From the NCBI RefSeq assembly GCF_014697625.1, contig NZ_JACJSG010000058.1, positions 1 through 46,119 of the forward strand: a stretch of DNA of 46,119 bases. The letters run 5' to 3'. This document shows positions 33,045 through 41,288 of this stretch, one piece after another. Within the stretch, counting starts at the first letter, position 1, and every line of letters begins with the position of its first letter. The translations under genes and the position numbers were made by a program. The DNA is from Anabaena azotica FACHB-119 (lineage in GTDB: Bacteria; Cyanobacteriota; Cyanobacteriia; Cyanobacteriales; Nostocaceae). Below the pieces are notes generated by a model, which saw only the letters and a program-made list of their open reading frames with translations, was not told the origin of the DNA and did not search any database.

Positions 33045-33512
33045 ATGAATAATCAGGAAATTCAAGCAATATTACATCCGTTATTAGGACAAAAAACTTG
33101 GGGTGTTTCTCTAGGATGCGGTAGCTTTCTCACATTAGAATTTGGGCAACCGTTACCACCTAGTGATGAGAATCAAAAAATTCATGGAGAATGGCACTTA
33201 TGGCTTTATAACTGTGCATGGCGAGTAGAAGAAGATGAAAAAATTCTCGCAGCCTCTGGAGATGAACGAGATCAGATGGAAACGGCAGTTCATCGTTTAG
33301 ACAATCTAACCTTGCATTCTATTGAACTATTATCCCCTGCCTGTGATGCGGTTTTTACCTTTGAACAGCAGGTAATACTAAGAGTGTTTGCAATTTACTC
33401 TCAAGATTATGAGCATTGGTTGCTTTATACTCCAGATGGTAATGTCCTTTCTGTTGGGCCTGGGAGTCATTGCTCCTATGAGAGTAGTAGAGCAATTCCT
33501 GCTGGAGATTAA
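33045..33512 (+). CDS. Unknown protein, fused in frame behind a dead effector leader
   Basis: This 155-residue protein begins MNNQEIQAILHPLLGQKTWG and contains SFLTLEFGQPLPP, GEWHLWLYNCAWR and EHWLLYTPDGNVL. It looks like a conserved cyanobacterial protein of unknown function, with a mixed alpha/beta pattern. No catalytic motif stands out. Upstream codons 32955-33044 are in the same frame and come from an effector leader. The start at 33045 has only a weak AAAGA before it. It may be an immunity protein or an unrelated gene captured by recombination. Confidence 0.6.
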   Translation: MNNQEIQAILHPLLGQKTWGVSLGCGSFLTLEFGQPLPPSDENQKIHGEWHLWLYNCAWRVEEDEKILAASGDERDQMETAVHRLDNLTLHSIELLSPACDAVFTFEQQVILRVFAIYSQDYEHWLLYTPDGNVLSVGPGSHCSYESSRAIPAGD

Positions 33513-33534
33513 TATTACTTAACGACTTCCTCCC

Positions 33535-34106
33535 CAAAGTTGGTAACTCGACTATGGCGCGAGATATGAAGTTGGGGTAGAGTTGGAAAAGACTAGACTA
33601 AAGTCTAACTAATCCCTCCCATAGCTGGATGAGATAATATTTTATCAGTTAAGACGAGAAGCCCAAAACTCTGTCTCTTTAGAGCAGAGATGTAAGGCGA
33701 ACGGCAATTTTAATTGCCGTGTTTATGGTAAAATTGACAATAGTGGCAGGGTAATCAACCACAATAAAAACCCATTTGCTGCCTAACAAGCAGACGCTGA
33801 ACCTTGACAACTGAATCTAGGAGGTTCTACTTCAGAGTTCTAGTATCACCTGGAAGTAGGTAAAAGATTCACAGGTACTAGACGAACAGCATTGTACAGA
33901 AGCGATTAATCGCGTCTCTACCAAACAAATTTTGCACTCATGCAACTAGGGTAGGGCATACCCGAAGTTAACGCTTGGGGAGAGAACCACCTCTAGTCCT
34001 AGATACCGCAAGGAGTCTAGGCTAAGTGGACTCGTGGAACCAAGAATCTCCTGACTTTTTACAAAAATGAGCGATAGCGAAATTTTTGTAGTCAGGAGAG
34101 TGTCAA
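33535..34106 (+). mobile_element. Transposase-less IS200/IS605-like remnant
   Basis: The segment has folded ends but no transposase or TnpB frame. A hairpin ACGGCAATTTTAATTGCCGT (33701-33720) precedes a TAAAAT box, as upstream of tnpB genes in Nostoc IS elements. At the right end a long hairpin (34048-34069 with 34080-34098, arms CTCCTGACT / AGTCAGGAG) is followed by GTGTCAA, the usual type of IS200/IS605 right end. The left boundary is approximate. It probably is an internally deleted element. Confidence 0.6.
33946..34106 (+). ncRNA. Omega-RNA (TnpB guide RNA)-like 3' scaffold
   Basis: The sequence GGGGAGAGAACCACC ... CTAGTCCTAGATACCGCAAGG ... TCTAGGCTAAGTGG (about 33976-34031) can fold with CCTAG/CTAGG and CCAC/GTGG pairs. 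Sequence of this form is familiar from the 3' end of cyanobacterial tnpB elements, where omega RNAs are encoded. If transcribed, its guide would be the flank after 34106, which is the leader of the intact effector. No TnpB is encoded in the window. The call is by resemblance only. Confidence 0.45.
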
Positions 34107-34138
34107 ATTGATTACCTTGTTGATTTGTGAGGTTAGCG

Positions 34139-35383
34139 ATGAAACAACGGCAGCAAATTCTCAAAAAGGGTGACTCATCCGCTACTGTGTCACAAGAGGC
34201 TCAGTTTCAATCGCAGCCATTAAAGCAGAAAACACAACAGCCGACAAATACGCCGCTTTCACAAACGGAAGTGGAAAATCAAGAGTTTCAACAACACAAA
34301 CTTGAGGCGACAAGATTATCAATTCAAGCTAAACATGGCACTATCACCCCAGAGGGACAGACACAACTGACTTTGCTACAAGCCAAGATGAATGATGTGC
34401 TGCAAAGACGAGTTCAACAAAGTGCTGGGTTTGGTCATAATCTGGAGAAAATCGCCCTGCATCATCCTGATAGAATACCAACTGTGCAACCAAAGTTGGC
34501 GATCGCACAACCAGGGGACAAATACGAGCAGCAAGCAGATCAAGTTGCAGCCACCGTAGTTAACCAAATTAATCAAACAACTATCCAAAAACAAGGCACA
34601 ACTAGCCAAAATCAACAAGCCAATGTGGAAGCAGCAAATAACAGCGCCGCCGACCCAAAACAAACATTCCTCAGTAATTATGCAGTAGCTAAAGAATTGG
34701 TTCAAGGGATAGATGAGACTTTACCACAGGAAAAAATTCTTGACCAACTCTTAAATAATTTTAAGAATATATCATTCAAATACACAATGACTTACAAACA
34801 AGGTATAACTCTGTTAAAAGGAACCAGAGAAGGTGATTGTAGGACATTGGCGGAAGCTTTTCAAACAGTAGCACAAGAATATTTTGGTATTCAAAATGTC
34901 ACAATTGCACAAATCAAGAAGCCTTTCTTAAGTGAAGCACCTGATACTATTTACCAAGGCAGAAAACGCAATTGTGATAACGGTAAACGGTGGTTTTTCC
35001 AAAATCATTATTGGGCTAGTTGGAACAACAAAGTATATGATGTTTTATTCCTCAGCAATAAACGCCCAGAAGTAGACATGGCAAGGCAAGAAAGCCCGCT
35101 AAAGTCAATGTTTATGCCAGAGGGAGAATATTTTGAAACCGAGAAGGGTAAAGTTGTCTATCCCCGTGGTTATGAATATTTAACTGTTGAATTGGGGATG
35201 TTTGAAAAGTTGAAAAACTTTGTGAATAACCTTGGTAGATGGTTAGCCAGGGATATGAGTTCAATTATCAATGAAATCAAGAAATTGTTAAGTAGGGGTG
35301 GCAACAACAACAGTGATTTTGAATCTTTAATGAGAGACGTGCAGAACAACAGAATGAATGAAATTAATTCAAATAATCGTTGA
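34139..35383 (+). CDS. CIS cargo effector with Cys-His-Asp (transglutaminase/papain-like) domain
   Basis: This 414-residue protein starts at ATG 34139 after GAGG. Residues 118-138 carry the eCIS cargo-leader motif (KLAIAQPGDKYEQQADQVAA). The C-terminal part has Cys234 in EGDCRTLAEAF, His290 in FFQNHYWASW, and Asp301 in KVYDVLF, in the order, spacing and surroundings of a transglutaminase-like triad. Such folds act as proteases, deamidases or crosslinking enzymes. After the domain come a helix (about 355-385) and a basic, Asn-rich tail. No known toxin family could be named. The gene is the only complete effector in the window. No obvious immunity gene follows; secA on the other strand comes next. 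Confidence 0.82.
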   Translation: MKQRQQILKKGDSSATVSQEAQFQSQPLKQKTQQPTNTPLSQTEVENQEFQQHKLEATRLSIQAKHGTITPEGQTQLTLLQAKMNDVLQRRVQQSAGFGHNLEKIALHHPDRIPTVQPKLAIAQPGDKYEQQADQVAATVVNQINQTTIQKQGTTSQNQQANVEAANNSAADPKQTFLSNYAVAKELVQGIDETLPQEKILDQLLNNFKNISFKYTMTYKQGITLLKGTREGDCRTLAEAFQTVAQEYFGIQNVTIAQIKKPFLSEAPDTIYQGRKRNCDNGKRWFFQNHYWASWNNKVYDVLFLSNKRPEVDMARQESPLKSMFMPEGEYFETEKGKVVYPRGYEYLTVELGMFEKLKNFVNNLGRWLARDMSSIINEIKKLLSRGGNNNSDFESLMRDVQNNRMNEINSNNR

Positions 35384-35512
35384 CAGGTGACAGTTGACAG
35401 GTTATTTCCACTCATTAACCCTCCGCGCCCCTCTGCGTTAAACAACAAAGACGCTAAAAACACTTTGCGTTTTAGCGCCTTTGCGTGAAACATAATTATC
35501 TGTGATACTCAG
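35384..35512. terminator. Convergent gap with hairpin GCTAAAA / TTTTAGC
   Basis: Between the effector and secA, which converge. GACGCTAAAA (about 35450) and TTTTAGCGCC (about 35471) can pair; the stem has A and T runs on both sides and could end both transcripts. Heptad-like GACAGGT units occur at 35384-35402. No gene. Confidence 0.5.
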
Positions 35513-38305
35513 TTACACCATCTCAGAAGAAGTTTGCACCACAGGCTGAGGCTGAGGCTGGAACATGAACAACGAATAAACCACATCTCGACGGATATTC
35601 ACCATCATATCCAAGAACAACTCATAACCCTCACTCTTATACTCAATGAGCGGGTCTTTCTGCCCATAACCACGCAAACCTACAGACTCGCGCAAAGCAT
35701 CCATCTGTTGCAAGTGTTCCCGCCACAGGGTATCAATACGCTGCAAGATAAAGAAACGTTCAGCTTGCCGCATCAAACCCGGCTGAATTTGGTCAATTTG
35801 AGCTTCCTTTAGGTCGTAAGCGATGCGTACCTGTTCATGGAGGAACGCCTTAATCTCACTCACACCCATGTCCTCTAATTGACTCGCCTGCATATCCGAT
35901 AACAGATAGACAAACTCCTTGACCTTATCCACCAACTTATCTAATTCCCATTCTTCCGAGGGCAAATCAGCGTTAATGTAGTAGTCAACGATTTCATCCA
36001 TCGTTTTTTCAGCGTATTTAATTACCTGTTCCTTCAGGTCTTGACCTTCAAGTACGCGGCGACGTTCGGCGTAGATAGCGCGACGTTGGTTATTCATTAC
36101 CTCGTCGTACTCAAATACTTGCTTACGGATGTCGTAGTAGTAGGTTTCAACTTTCTTTTGTGCGCCTTCCAAACTGCGAGTTAACATCCCCGACTCAATG
36201 GGCATATCATCTTCTACATTGAAGGCTTCCATTAAACCTGCGACGCGATCGCCACCAAAGATCCGCAGTAAGTTATCCTCTAAACTGAGGAAAAATCTCG
36301 TTGAACCAGGGTCGCCTTGTCGTCCGGCGCGTCCCCGCAACTGGTTATCTATCCGCCGTGACTCATGGCGTTCTGTACCAATTACGTGTAAACCACCCCG
36401 TGATACTACCTCATCATGTTCGCTGCTGGTAAATTCTTCATACTCTTGCTTAATGCGCTTGTAAGCATCACGCATTTTCTGAATTACTGGGTCGTCGGTG
36501 GGGGCTTTTTCGGCTGCTACTGCGATCTTATCTTCTGCTTCCAGTTCTGGTAAAGAGCGATCGCCATATTCCCGCACCGCAAAATCGACTGCTTCTTTTA
36601 ACAGTTGTTCTGCTTCCTTCGACAGTTGAGTGGGGAATATTTCCGGTGAAGCCTTCCAAGTCTTTACCTTTCTCCCTGGAACAAAGCCTTGACCTGCACC
36701 ATGTCCTGCTGGTAAACCAGATGCCCTTTGTACAGCAAATACATCTTCATCATCTGGGCGGACAATGCGCGGCATCAAGTATTCCCGCAACTTCAACCGC
36801 GCCATGTATTCAGAGTTACCACCCAGGATGATATCTGTACCCCGTCCCGCCATGTTGGTGGCGATGGTGACAGCGCCCCTACGTCCGGCTTGGGCGACAA
36901 TTTCCGCTTCCCGTTCCACGTTTTCGGGACGGGCGTTGAGTAGTTCGTGGGGAATACCTTGTTCTCTTAGGAGTTGACTGAGGTATTCGGATTTTTCCAC
37001 ACTGGTAGTACCTACAAGCACAGGTCTACCGAGTTCGTGCATCTCCGCACATTCTCGCGCGATCGCCTGCCATTTGCCTACCTCTTTCTTAAATACCAAG
37101 TCAGACATATCTTCCCGTTTTCTGACTCTGTTGGTAGGAATTATGGTTACTTCCAGCTTATAAATTTTTTCAAACTCAGCTTCTTCCGTCTTCGCCGTTC
37201 CCGTCATCCCCCCTAACTTGGGATACAATAAGAACAAGTTTTGATAGGTAATTGTCGCGAGAGTTTGGGTTTCTGGCTGAATATCTACGTGTTCCTTCGC
37301 TTCAATTGCTTGGTGTAAACCATCACTCCAGCGTCTTCCCGGTAACACCCGTCCGGTAAATTCATCCACAATTACCACTTCCCCATTGCGGACGATATAG
37401 TTAACGTCCTTGAGGAAAAGTTCTTTAGCCTTAATAGCGTTGAAAATAAAGTGCGCCCAAGGGTCTTCCGGGTCAAATAAATCTTTTACGCCTAACAGTT
37501 CTTCCGCTTCTGCGAAACCTTCATCACTCAGCAGTACGTTACGAGCTTTTTCATCAACCTCGTAATGTTCATCTTTTTGCAGCGTCAGAGCAATTTCCGC
37601 CGCTTGGATGTATTTTTCCGTAGGTCTTTCTACCTGACCAGAAATAATTAGCGGTGTCCGCGCTTCATCAATGAGAATTGAATCTACCTCGTCAATTACG
37701 CAATAGTTAAACGGACGCTGTACCACCTCAGCCATTGAGGTAGCCATATTATCCCGTAGGTAGTCAAAACCCACTTCACTATTAGTCACGTAAGTAATAT
37801 CACAATCGTAATTTTTCTTACGTTCTGTGGGAGTCATGCTGGCTTGAATTAGCCCCACACTCAAACCCAGGAAACGATGCACCTGTCCCATCCATTCCGC
37901 GTCCCGACGAGCCAGGTAATCGTTTACAGTAATTACGTGAACACCCTTACCAGTCAGAGCATTGAGATAACTAGGTAAGGTAGCCACTAGGGTTTTACCT
38001 TCACCAGTTTTCATTTCTGCGATTTGCCCAGAGTGGAGAATGACACCACCCAAAAGCTGAACATCAAAGTGCCGCAACCCTAAGACTCGCCGTCCTGCCT
38101 CTCTTACCACAGCAAAGGCTTCTGGCAGGATATCATCTAAAGTTTCGCCTTTGGCAAGTCGCTGTTTAAACTCTGCTGTTTTACCTTTTAAATCTTCATC
38201 AGACAGAACTTTAATCTCTTCTTCCAAGAGATTAATTTCCGTAATGTACGGTTGGTATTTTTTGAGCTTCCGAGCGTTGGGATCGCCCAACAAGAGTTTT
38301 AGCAT
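35513..38305 (-). CDS. secA: Preprotein translocase ATPase SecA
   Basis: This 930-residue motor drives preproteins through SecYEG in the plasma and thylakoid membranes. It has the complete set: GDPNARKLKKY at the N-terminus, Walker A MKTGEGKTLVATLP, DEVDSILIDEARTPLIISG, VGTTSVEKSE, ATNMAGRGTDIILGG, and RGRAGRQGDPGSTRFFLSLED. The C-terminal zinc-binding tail of many SecA proteins is absent; it ends in PQPQPVVQTSSEMV, as in cyanobacterial SecA. It is transcribed alone. Confidence 0.98.
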   Translation of the reverse strand: MLKLLLGDPNARKLKKYQPYITEINLLEEEIKVLSDEDLKGKTAEFKQRLAKGETLDDILPEAFAVVREAGRRVLGLRHFDVQLLGGVILHSGQIAEMKTGEGKTLVATLPSYLNALTGKGVHVITVNDYLARRDAEWMGQVHRFLGLSVGLIQASMTPTERKKNYDCDITYVTNSEVGFDYLRDNMATSMAEVVQRPFNYCVIDEVDSILIDEARTPLIISGQVERPTEKYIQAAEIALTLQKDEHYEVDEKARNVLLSDEGFAEAEELLGVKDLFDPEDPWAHFIFNAIKAKELFLKDVNYIVRNGEVVIVDEFTGRVLPGRRWSDGLHQAIEAKEHVDIQPETQTLATITYQNLFLLYPKLGGMTGTAKTEEAEFEKIYKLEVTIIPTNRVRKREDMSDLVFKKEVGKWQAIARECAEMHELGRPVLVGTTSVEKSEYLSQLLREQGIPHELLNARPENVEREAEIVAQAGRRGAVTIATNMAGRGTDIILGGNSEYMARLKLREYLMPRIVRPDDEDVFAVQRASGLPAGHGAGQGFVPGRKVKTWKASPEIFPTQLSKEAEQLLKEAVDFAVREYGDRSLPELEAEDKIAVAAEKAPTDDPVIQKMRDAYKRIKQEYEEFTSSEHDEVVSRGGLHVIGTERHESRRIDNQLRGRAGRQGDPGSTRFFLSLEDNLLRIFGGDRVAGLMEAFNVEDDMPIESGMLTRSLEGAQKKVETYYYDIRKQVFEYDEVMNNQRRAIYAERRRVLEGQDLKEQVIKYAEKTMDEIVDYYINADLPSEEWELDKLVDKVKEFVYLLSDMQASQLEDMGVSEIKAFLHEQVRIAYDLKEAQIDQIQPGLMRQAERFFILQRIDTLWREHLQQMDALRESVGLRGYGQKDPLIEYKSEGYELFLDMMVNIRRDVVYSLFMFQPQPQPVVQTSSEMV

Positions 38306-38708
38306 GGCAAGTTACAGAACTAAATCGAGGGGATGGGAATGAGAGGGAATTGGCTATTGAATATAAGAATTTAACCCTATCCAAACATTTTGGTTATGGA
38401 TGGATATGCAATGAAAATTAACTCAACAACAGAAATGTTGATTTAGCCAGTTTACTAAACGAGCGTTTTTATTCGCAGTTTAAAATTGAGACTGTTCTAA
38501 TAGTATCATTTCACCCCCCAATGAGGCAGAGAACGCCGATCCTTGGTAAGTAGGAATATCCGATGGGGGAAAGAGGGGAAGGGGGAAGGGGGAAAGAGGG
38601 GAAAGGGGAAGGGGGAAAGGGGAAAGGGGAAGGGAAGAAGCCTTTAACCTCTCTCAACTGTCAACTGATAACTGATAACTGATAACTGATAACTGTCAAC
38701 TGATCCCT
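38306..38708. repeat. secA upstream region with purine-rich and heptad repeats
   Basis: A GGGGGAAAGAGGGGAAGG-type purine stretch (38560-38640) is followed by ACTGATA heptads (38656-38702) at the 3' end of the cytochrome gene. The secA promoter should lie near 38310-38500, but no box is clear. No gene. Confidence 0.7.
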
Positions 38709-39251
38709 CTACTTCTCCCATTCAGCACTGAGGCGACGGTAATTATACTCACTTGCACCGGGATGGCAGGTGACACAACTATTTAACTGCACGGGGCGAG
38801 GTAATTTTACTTTGGGGTGCAATGCTTTAAAATAACGAGAATTTGTAAGGCGATAGGGGATTTCTTCGTCTGGTAGCTGGGGACGGGAAAAGGTGGAAAG
38901 ATATCGCCAAACTAGGGCGCGTGGTGGGTCGATTAAGGGTTTGAGTTGTACGCCATAATGCTGTGAATCTTGTAGGAGGTTGCGCCAAGTTTCGCTGGGT
39001 AAAACCGCAGGTGGGATACCAATGTGACAAGTAGCACAATTTTCTAAATAAAGTTCTTGACCCAGTTGTTGTCCTGGGGGGATGACATCAACAGTGCCAA
39101 TTTCTGCTGTGGGTGTAGCACTGTGGGCGCTTGTGGCTAAGGCTAACAACCAACCCATAGCTAAACTCCAGGTGAGAATAATCACAATTAAACCTAGAGG
39201 TCGGCGTTTGAGTGAGCGAGTACGGGACTTCTTTCTTACCAGATTTGACAT
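38709..39251 (-). CDS. Dihaem cytochrome c
   Basis: This 180-residue protein has a basic start and a signal or anchor helix (GLIVIILTWSLAMGWLLALA, about 21-41, then SAHSA), then two haem-binding Cys-x-x-Cys-His sites: CATCH near residue 75 and CVTCH near residue 160. It should sit in the thylakoid lumen or periplasm as an electron carrier. It resembles the small dihaem cytochromes of cyanobacteria of unknown partner. No electron-transfer genes are nearby. Confidence 0.88.
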   Translation of the reverse strand: MSNLVRKKSRTRSLKRRPLGLIVIILTWSLAMGWLLALATSAHSATPTAEIGTVDVIPPGQQLGQELYLENCATCHIGIPPAVLPSETWRNLLQDSQHYGVQLKPLIDPPRALVWRYLSTFSRPQLPDEEIPYRLTNSRYFKALHPKVKLPRPVQLNSCVTCHPGASEYNYRRLSAEWEK

Positions 39252-39307
39252 TCCTCACATTCCCAGATACGTAGATGTGGCACTTGTTGCTTTATCATAA
39301 GACGTAC

Positions 39308-39676
39308 CTAAGTTGACTCACCATAAAAGTCAGCCATAATCTCTCGCAGTTCATTTAAACCGATATCTTCTCTGTCAGACTTAGAATAAATTGCTAGTAG
39401 CAAGATACTTGTCGGGGACTCAACTTGATATATCAGCCTGTATCCCGCACTTTTACCTTTTTGAATGTTACTGTTGCGGACTCTCACCTTGTAAACAATG
39501 TATTCCTCGCCAAAACCTGCAATTCTGTCTCCGGCAAAGTTCCCTTGCTGTAATTGCTCGATAATTGGTTGAACATCAGAGCGAATATTGCGAAATCTTT
39601 TAGATAGTTCGCGTAAGCTTTTTTGATATTCAGGAGTTAAATCGATGAATACCAATGGCTGTTCATTCGGCATCAA
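39308..39676 (-). CDS. RelE-type toxin
   Basis: This 122-residue protein has the RelE/ParE-fold pattern FIDLTPEYQKSLRELSKRFR, RVRNSNIQKGKSAGYRLIYQV and TSILLLAIYSKSDRED, with the YRLIY strand and the final Ser-Lys-x-Asp-Arg-Glu. It is a likely mRNA-cleaving toxin. Its start overlaps the antitoxin gene by 14 bp. The pair is of the RelN/RelE type known in cyanobacteria. Confidence 0.86.
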   Translation of the reverse strand: MMPNEQPLVFIDLTPEYQKSLRELSKRFRNIRSDVQPIIEQLQQGNFAGDRIAGFGEEYIVYKVRVRNSNIQKGKSAGYRLIYQVESPTSILLLAIYSKSDREDIGLNELREIMADFYGEST

Positions 39677-39920
39677 TTCCCTCCCACATTTGGGATAGGG
39701 GTATACGTTTTCCCTCTTTAGCTTCTTGTAATGACCTCCTCAAGCTGGCTTTAATTTCTTCAATCGGGGTATCATCAGGGTCAATCTCTTCTGTTTCCTC
39801 CTGTTCGGGAACTAAGACAATTACCCGCACTTGATGAGGGTAAGTTGTGCCTTGAATTGGCTGGTCTAGAATGAGATTGCCCTGAGAATCAATTTTGCCA
39901 GTAACTTCGATCGCCTTCAT
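39663..39920 (-). CDS. RelN-type antitoxin
   Basis: This 85-residue protein begins MKAIEVTGKIDSQGNLILDQ, an AbrB-like beta strand start typical of the RelN family, and ends with a helical toxin-binding segment (EIKASLRRSLQEAKEGKR). The ATG at 39920 is preferred, as GAGGT lies at a good distance; 39929 is the alternative. It is upstream of and overlaps the toxin gene. Confidence 0.85.
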   Translation of the reverse strand: MKAIEVTGKIDSQGNLILDQPIQGTTYPHQVRVIVLVPEQEETEEIDPDDTPIEEIKASLRRSLQEAKEGKRIPLSQMWEGIDAE

Positions 39921-39955
39921 GACCATCACCTCATTTTGTAGGCGATCCTAACAGA

Positions 39956-40864
39956 TTAAGGTATGGGGAGCGATCGCAATAATCTATCAACTATACTTCT
40001 GGCATTACGTCCGCCTCTGGGAATTAAGCGATGGCAAAGCACATAAGGCGCTAAAAATTTTACATCGTCAGGAATAGCATAGTCACGCCCTAACAAAAAT
40101 GCTAATGCTTGGGTAGCTTTTTGCAGGGCGACAGTCCCCCTTGGACTCACACCCAAGGTAATTTCTTCATCTTGGCGTGTAGCCCGAACCAATTCCAGAA
40201 TGTATTGCTGTAAAACAGTTTCTACTTTGACTTGAGAACACAATTCTCGTAATTGTGATACCTCTGCCAAGGTCATACAAGGTTGTAAATCACCCACCTT
40301 GACACCATGTTGGAGATTTTGCAACATTTGTAATTCTTCATCTGCCCCAGGATAACCCAAGCTTAAGGACAACATAAACCTGTCCATTTGGGCTTCTGGG
40401 AGGGGAAATGTACCTTGATATTCAACGGGGTTCTGGGTAGCAATGACGAAGAAAGGGTAAGGAACTGGCCGGGTAACTCCGTCAACAGTCACCTGATGTT
40501 CTTCCATCACTTCCAGCAAAGCCGACTGGGTGCGGGGGGTGGCGCGGTTGATTTCGTCTGCTAGCACAATATTGGCAAACACTGGCCCAGCCATAAAACT
40601 AAATTCGCCGCTTTTGGGGTTCCAGATGTTAGTCCCTGTGATATCTGTGGGTAGTAAATCAGGAGTACATTGTAGCCTTTGGAATGTGCCATCCAGTGAA
40701 CGGGCTAGGGACTTGGCTAAAAGAGTTTTGCCTACTCCAGGGACATCTTCTAGTAAGGCATGACCACCACCTAAAAGTGCCACTAAAACTAAACGTATGG
40801 CTTCAGTTTTGCCAACAATGGTAAGGTTCAGATTTTGGGTTAAAGCGTCAATTTTTTCTCTCAT
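39956..40864 (-). CDS. MoxR-family AAA+ ATPase
   Basis: This 302-residue chaperone-like ATPase has Walker A DVPGVGKTLLAKSLA, Walker B IVLADEINRATPRTQSALLE, the MEEHQVTVDG insert, and FFVIATQNPVEYQGTFPLPE (sensor 1). MoxR proteins often work with VWA-domain and DUF58 proteins in protein maturation. No such partner is next to it here. Length is normal. The toxin-antitoxin pair follows 27 bp downstream on the same strand (to the antitoxin start coordinates), but a common role is not implied. Confidence 0.93.
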   Translation of the reverse strand: MREKIDALTQNLNLTIVGKTEAIRLVLVALLGGGHALLEDVPGVGKTLLAKSLARSLDGTFQRLQCTPDLLPTDITGTNIWNPKSGEFSFMAGPVFANIVLADEINRATPRTQSALLEVMEEHQVTVDGVTRPVPYPFFVIATQNPVEYQGTFPLPEAQMDRFMLSLSLGYPGADEELQMLQNLQHGVKVGDLQPCMTLAEVSQLRELCSQVKVETVLQQYILELVRATRQDEEITLGVSPRGTVALQKATQALAFLLGRDYAIPDDVKFLAPYVLCHRLIPRGGRNARSIVDRLLRSLPIP

Positions 40865-40899
40865 GCAATACAGAGGATGGTGATGGGGCTATAACTGAC

Positions 40900-41001
40900 A
40901 TCTTGCACCTTCTCAATAAGCTAGTGGCGATGCACTCCCCACCCTACGAAATCATAAGGGTTTCAAGCTCAGATTTTCGCAATAACAGAGTGGTGCAAGA
41001 T
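40900..41001. mobile_element. MITE-like element, copy 2
   Basis: Ends ATCTTGCACC (40900-40909) and GGTGCAAGAT (40992-41001) match the element at 9089-9193, as do internal segments. See that entry. Confidence 0.8.
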
Positions 41002-41096
41002 ATGAGATAAGAAACTGGAATGGAGAATAACCTATGCCCTATTCCCCATTCCTGTATTTACAGTGTTCCCACTTAATCAATGCAAAATTCACATTT

Positions 41097-41288
41097 TGTC
41101 AGTTATCAGTTGTCAGTTATCAGTTATCAGTTATCAGTTGTCAGTTGTCAGTTATCAGTTGTCAGTTGTCAGTTGTCAGTTGTCAGTTATCAGTTATCAG
41201 TTGTCAGTTGTTAAAGGCTTCTTCCTTTCCCCTTTCCCCTTTCCCCTTCCCCCTTTCCCCCTTCCCCTTTCCCCTTTCCCCCTTCCCT
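41097..41288. repeat. Heptad array TTATCAG / TTGTCAG and pyrimidine-rich tract
   Basis: About 16 7-bp units (41097-41212) followed by CCCTTTCC-type repeats (41225-41286) up to the 3' end of ribF. No gene. Confidence 0.88.

Noticed and set aside
1..35383. The CIS as an integrated prophage
   Set aside because: There is no capsid, terminase, portal, integrase or lysis gene, and the DUF4255, ATPase and cargo-leader genes are those of CIS loci.
35534..37216. Plus-strand frames opposite secA
   Set aside because: Antisense shadows of a strongly conserved housekeeping gene.
41097..41212. Possible CRISPR array (regular short repeats)
   Set aside because: The units are contiguous 7-mers without spacers; the same holds for the other heptad arrays.
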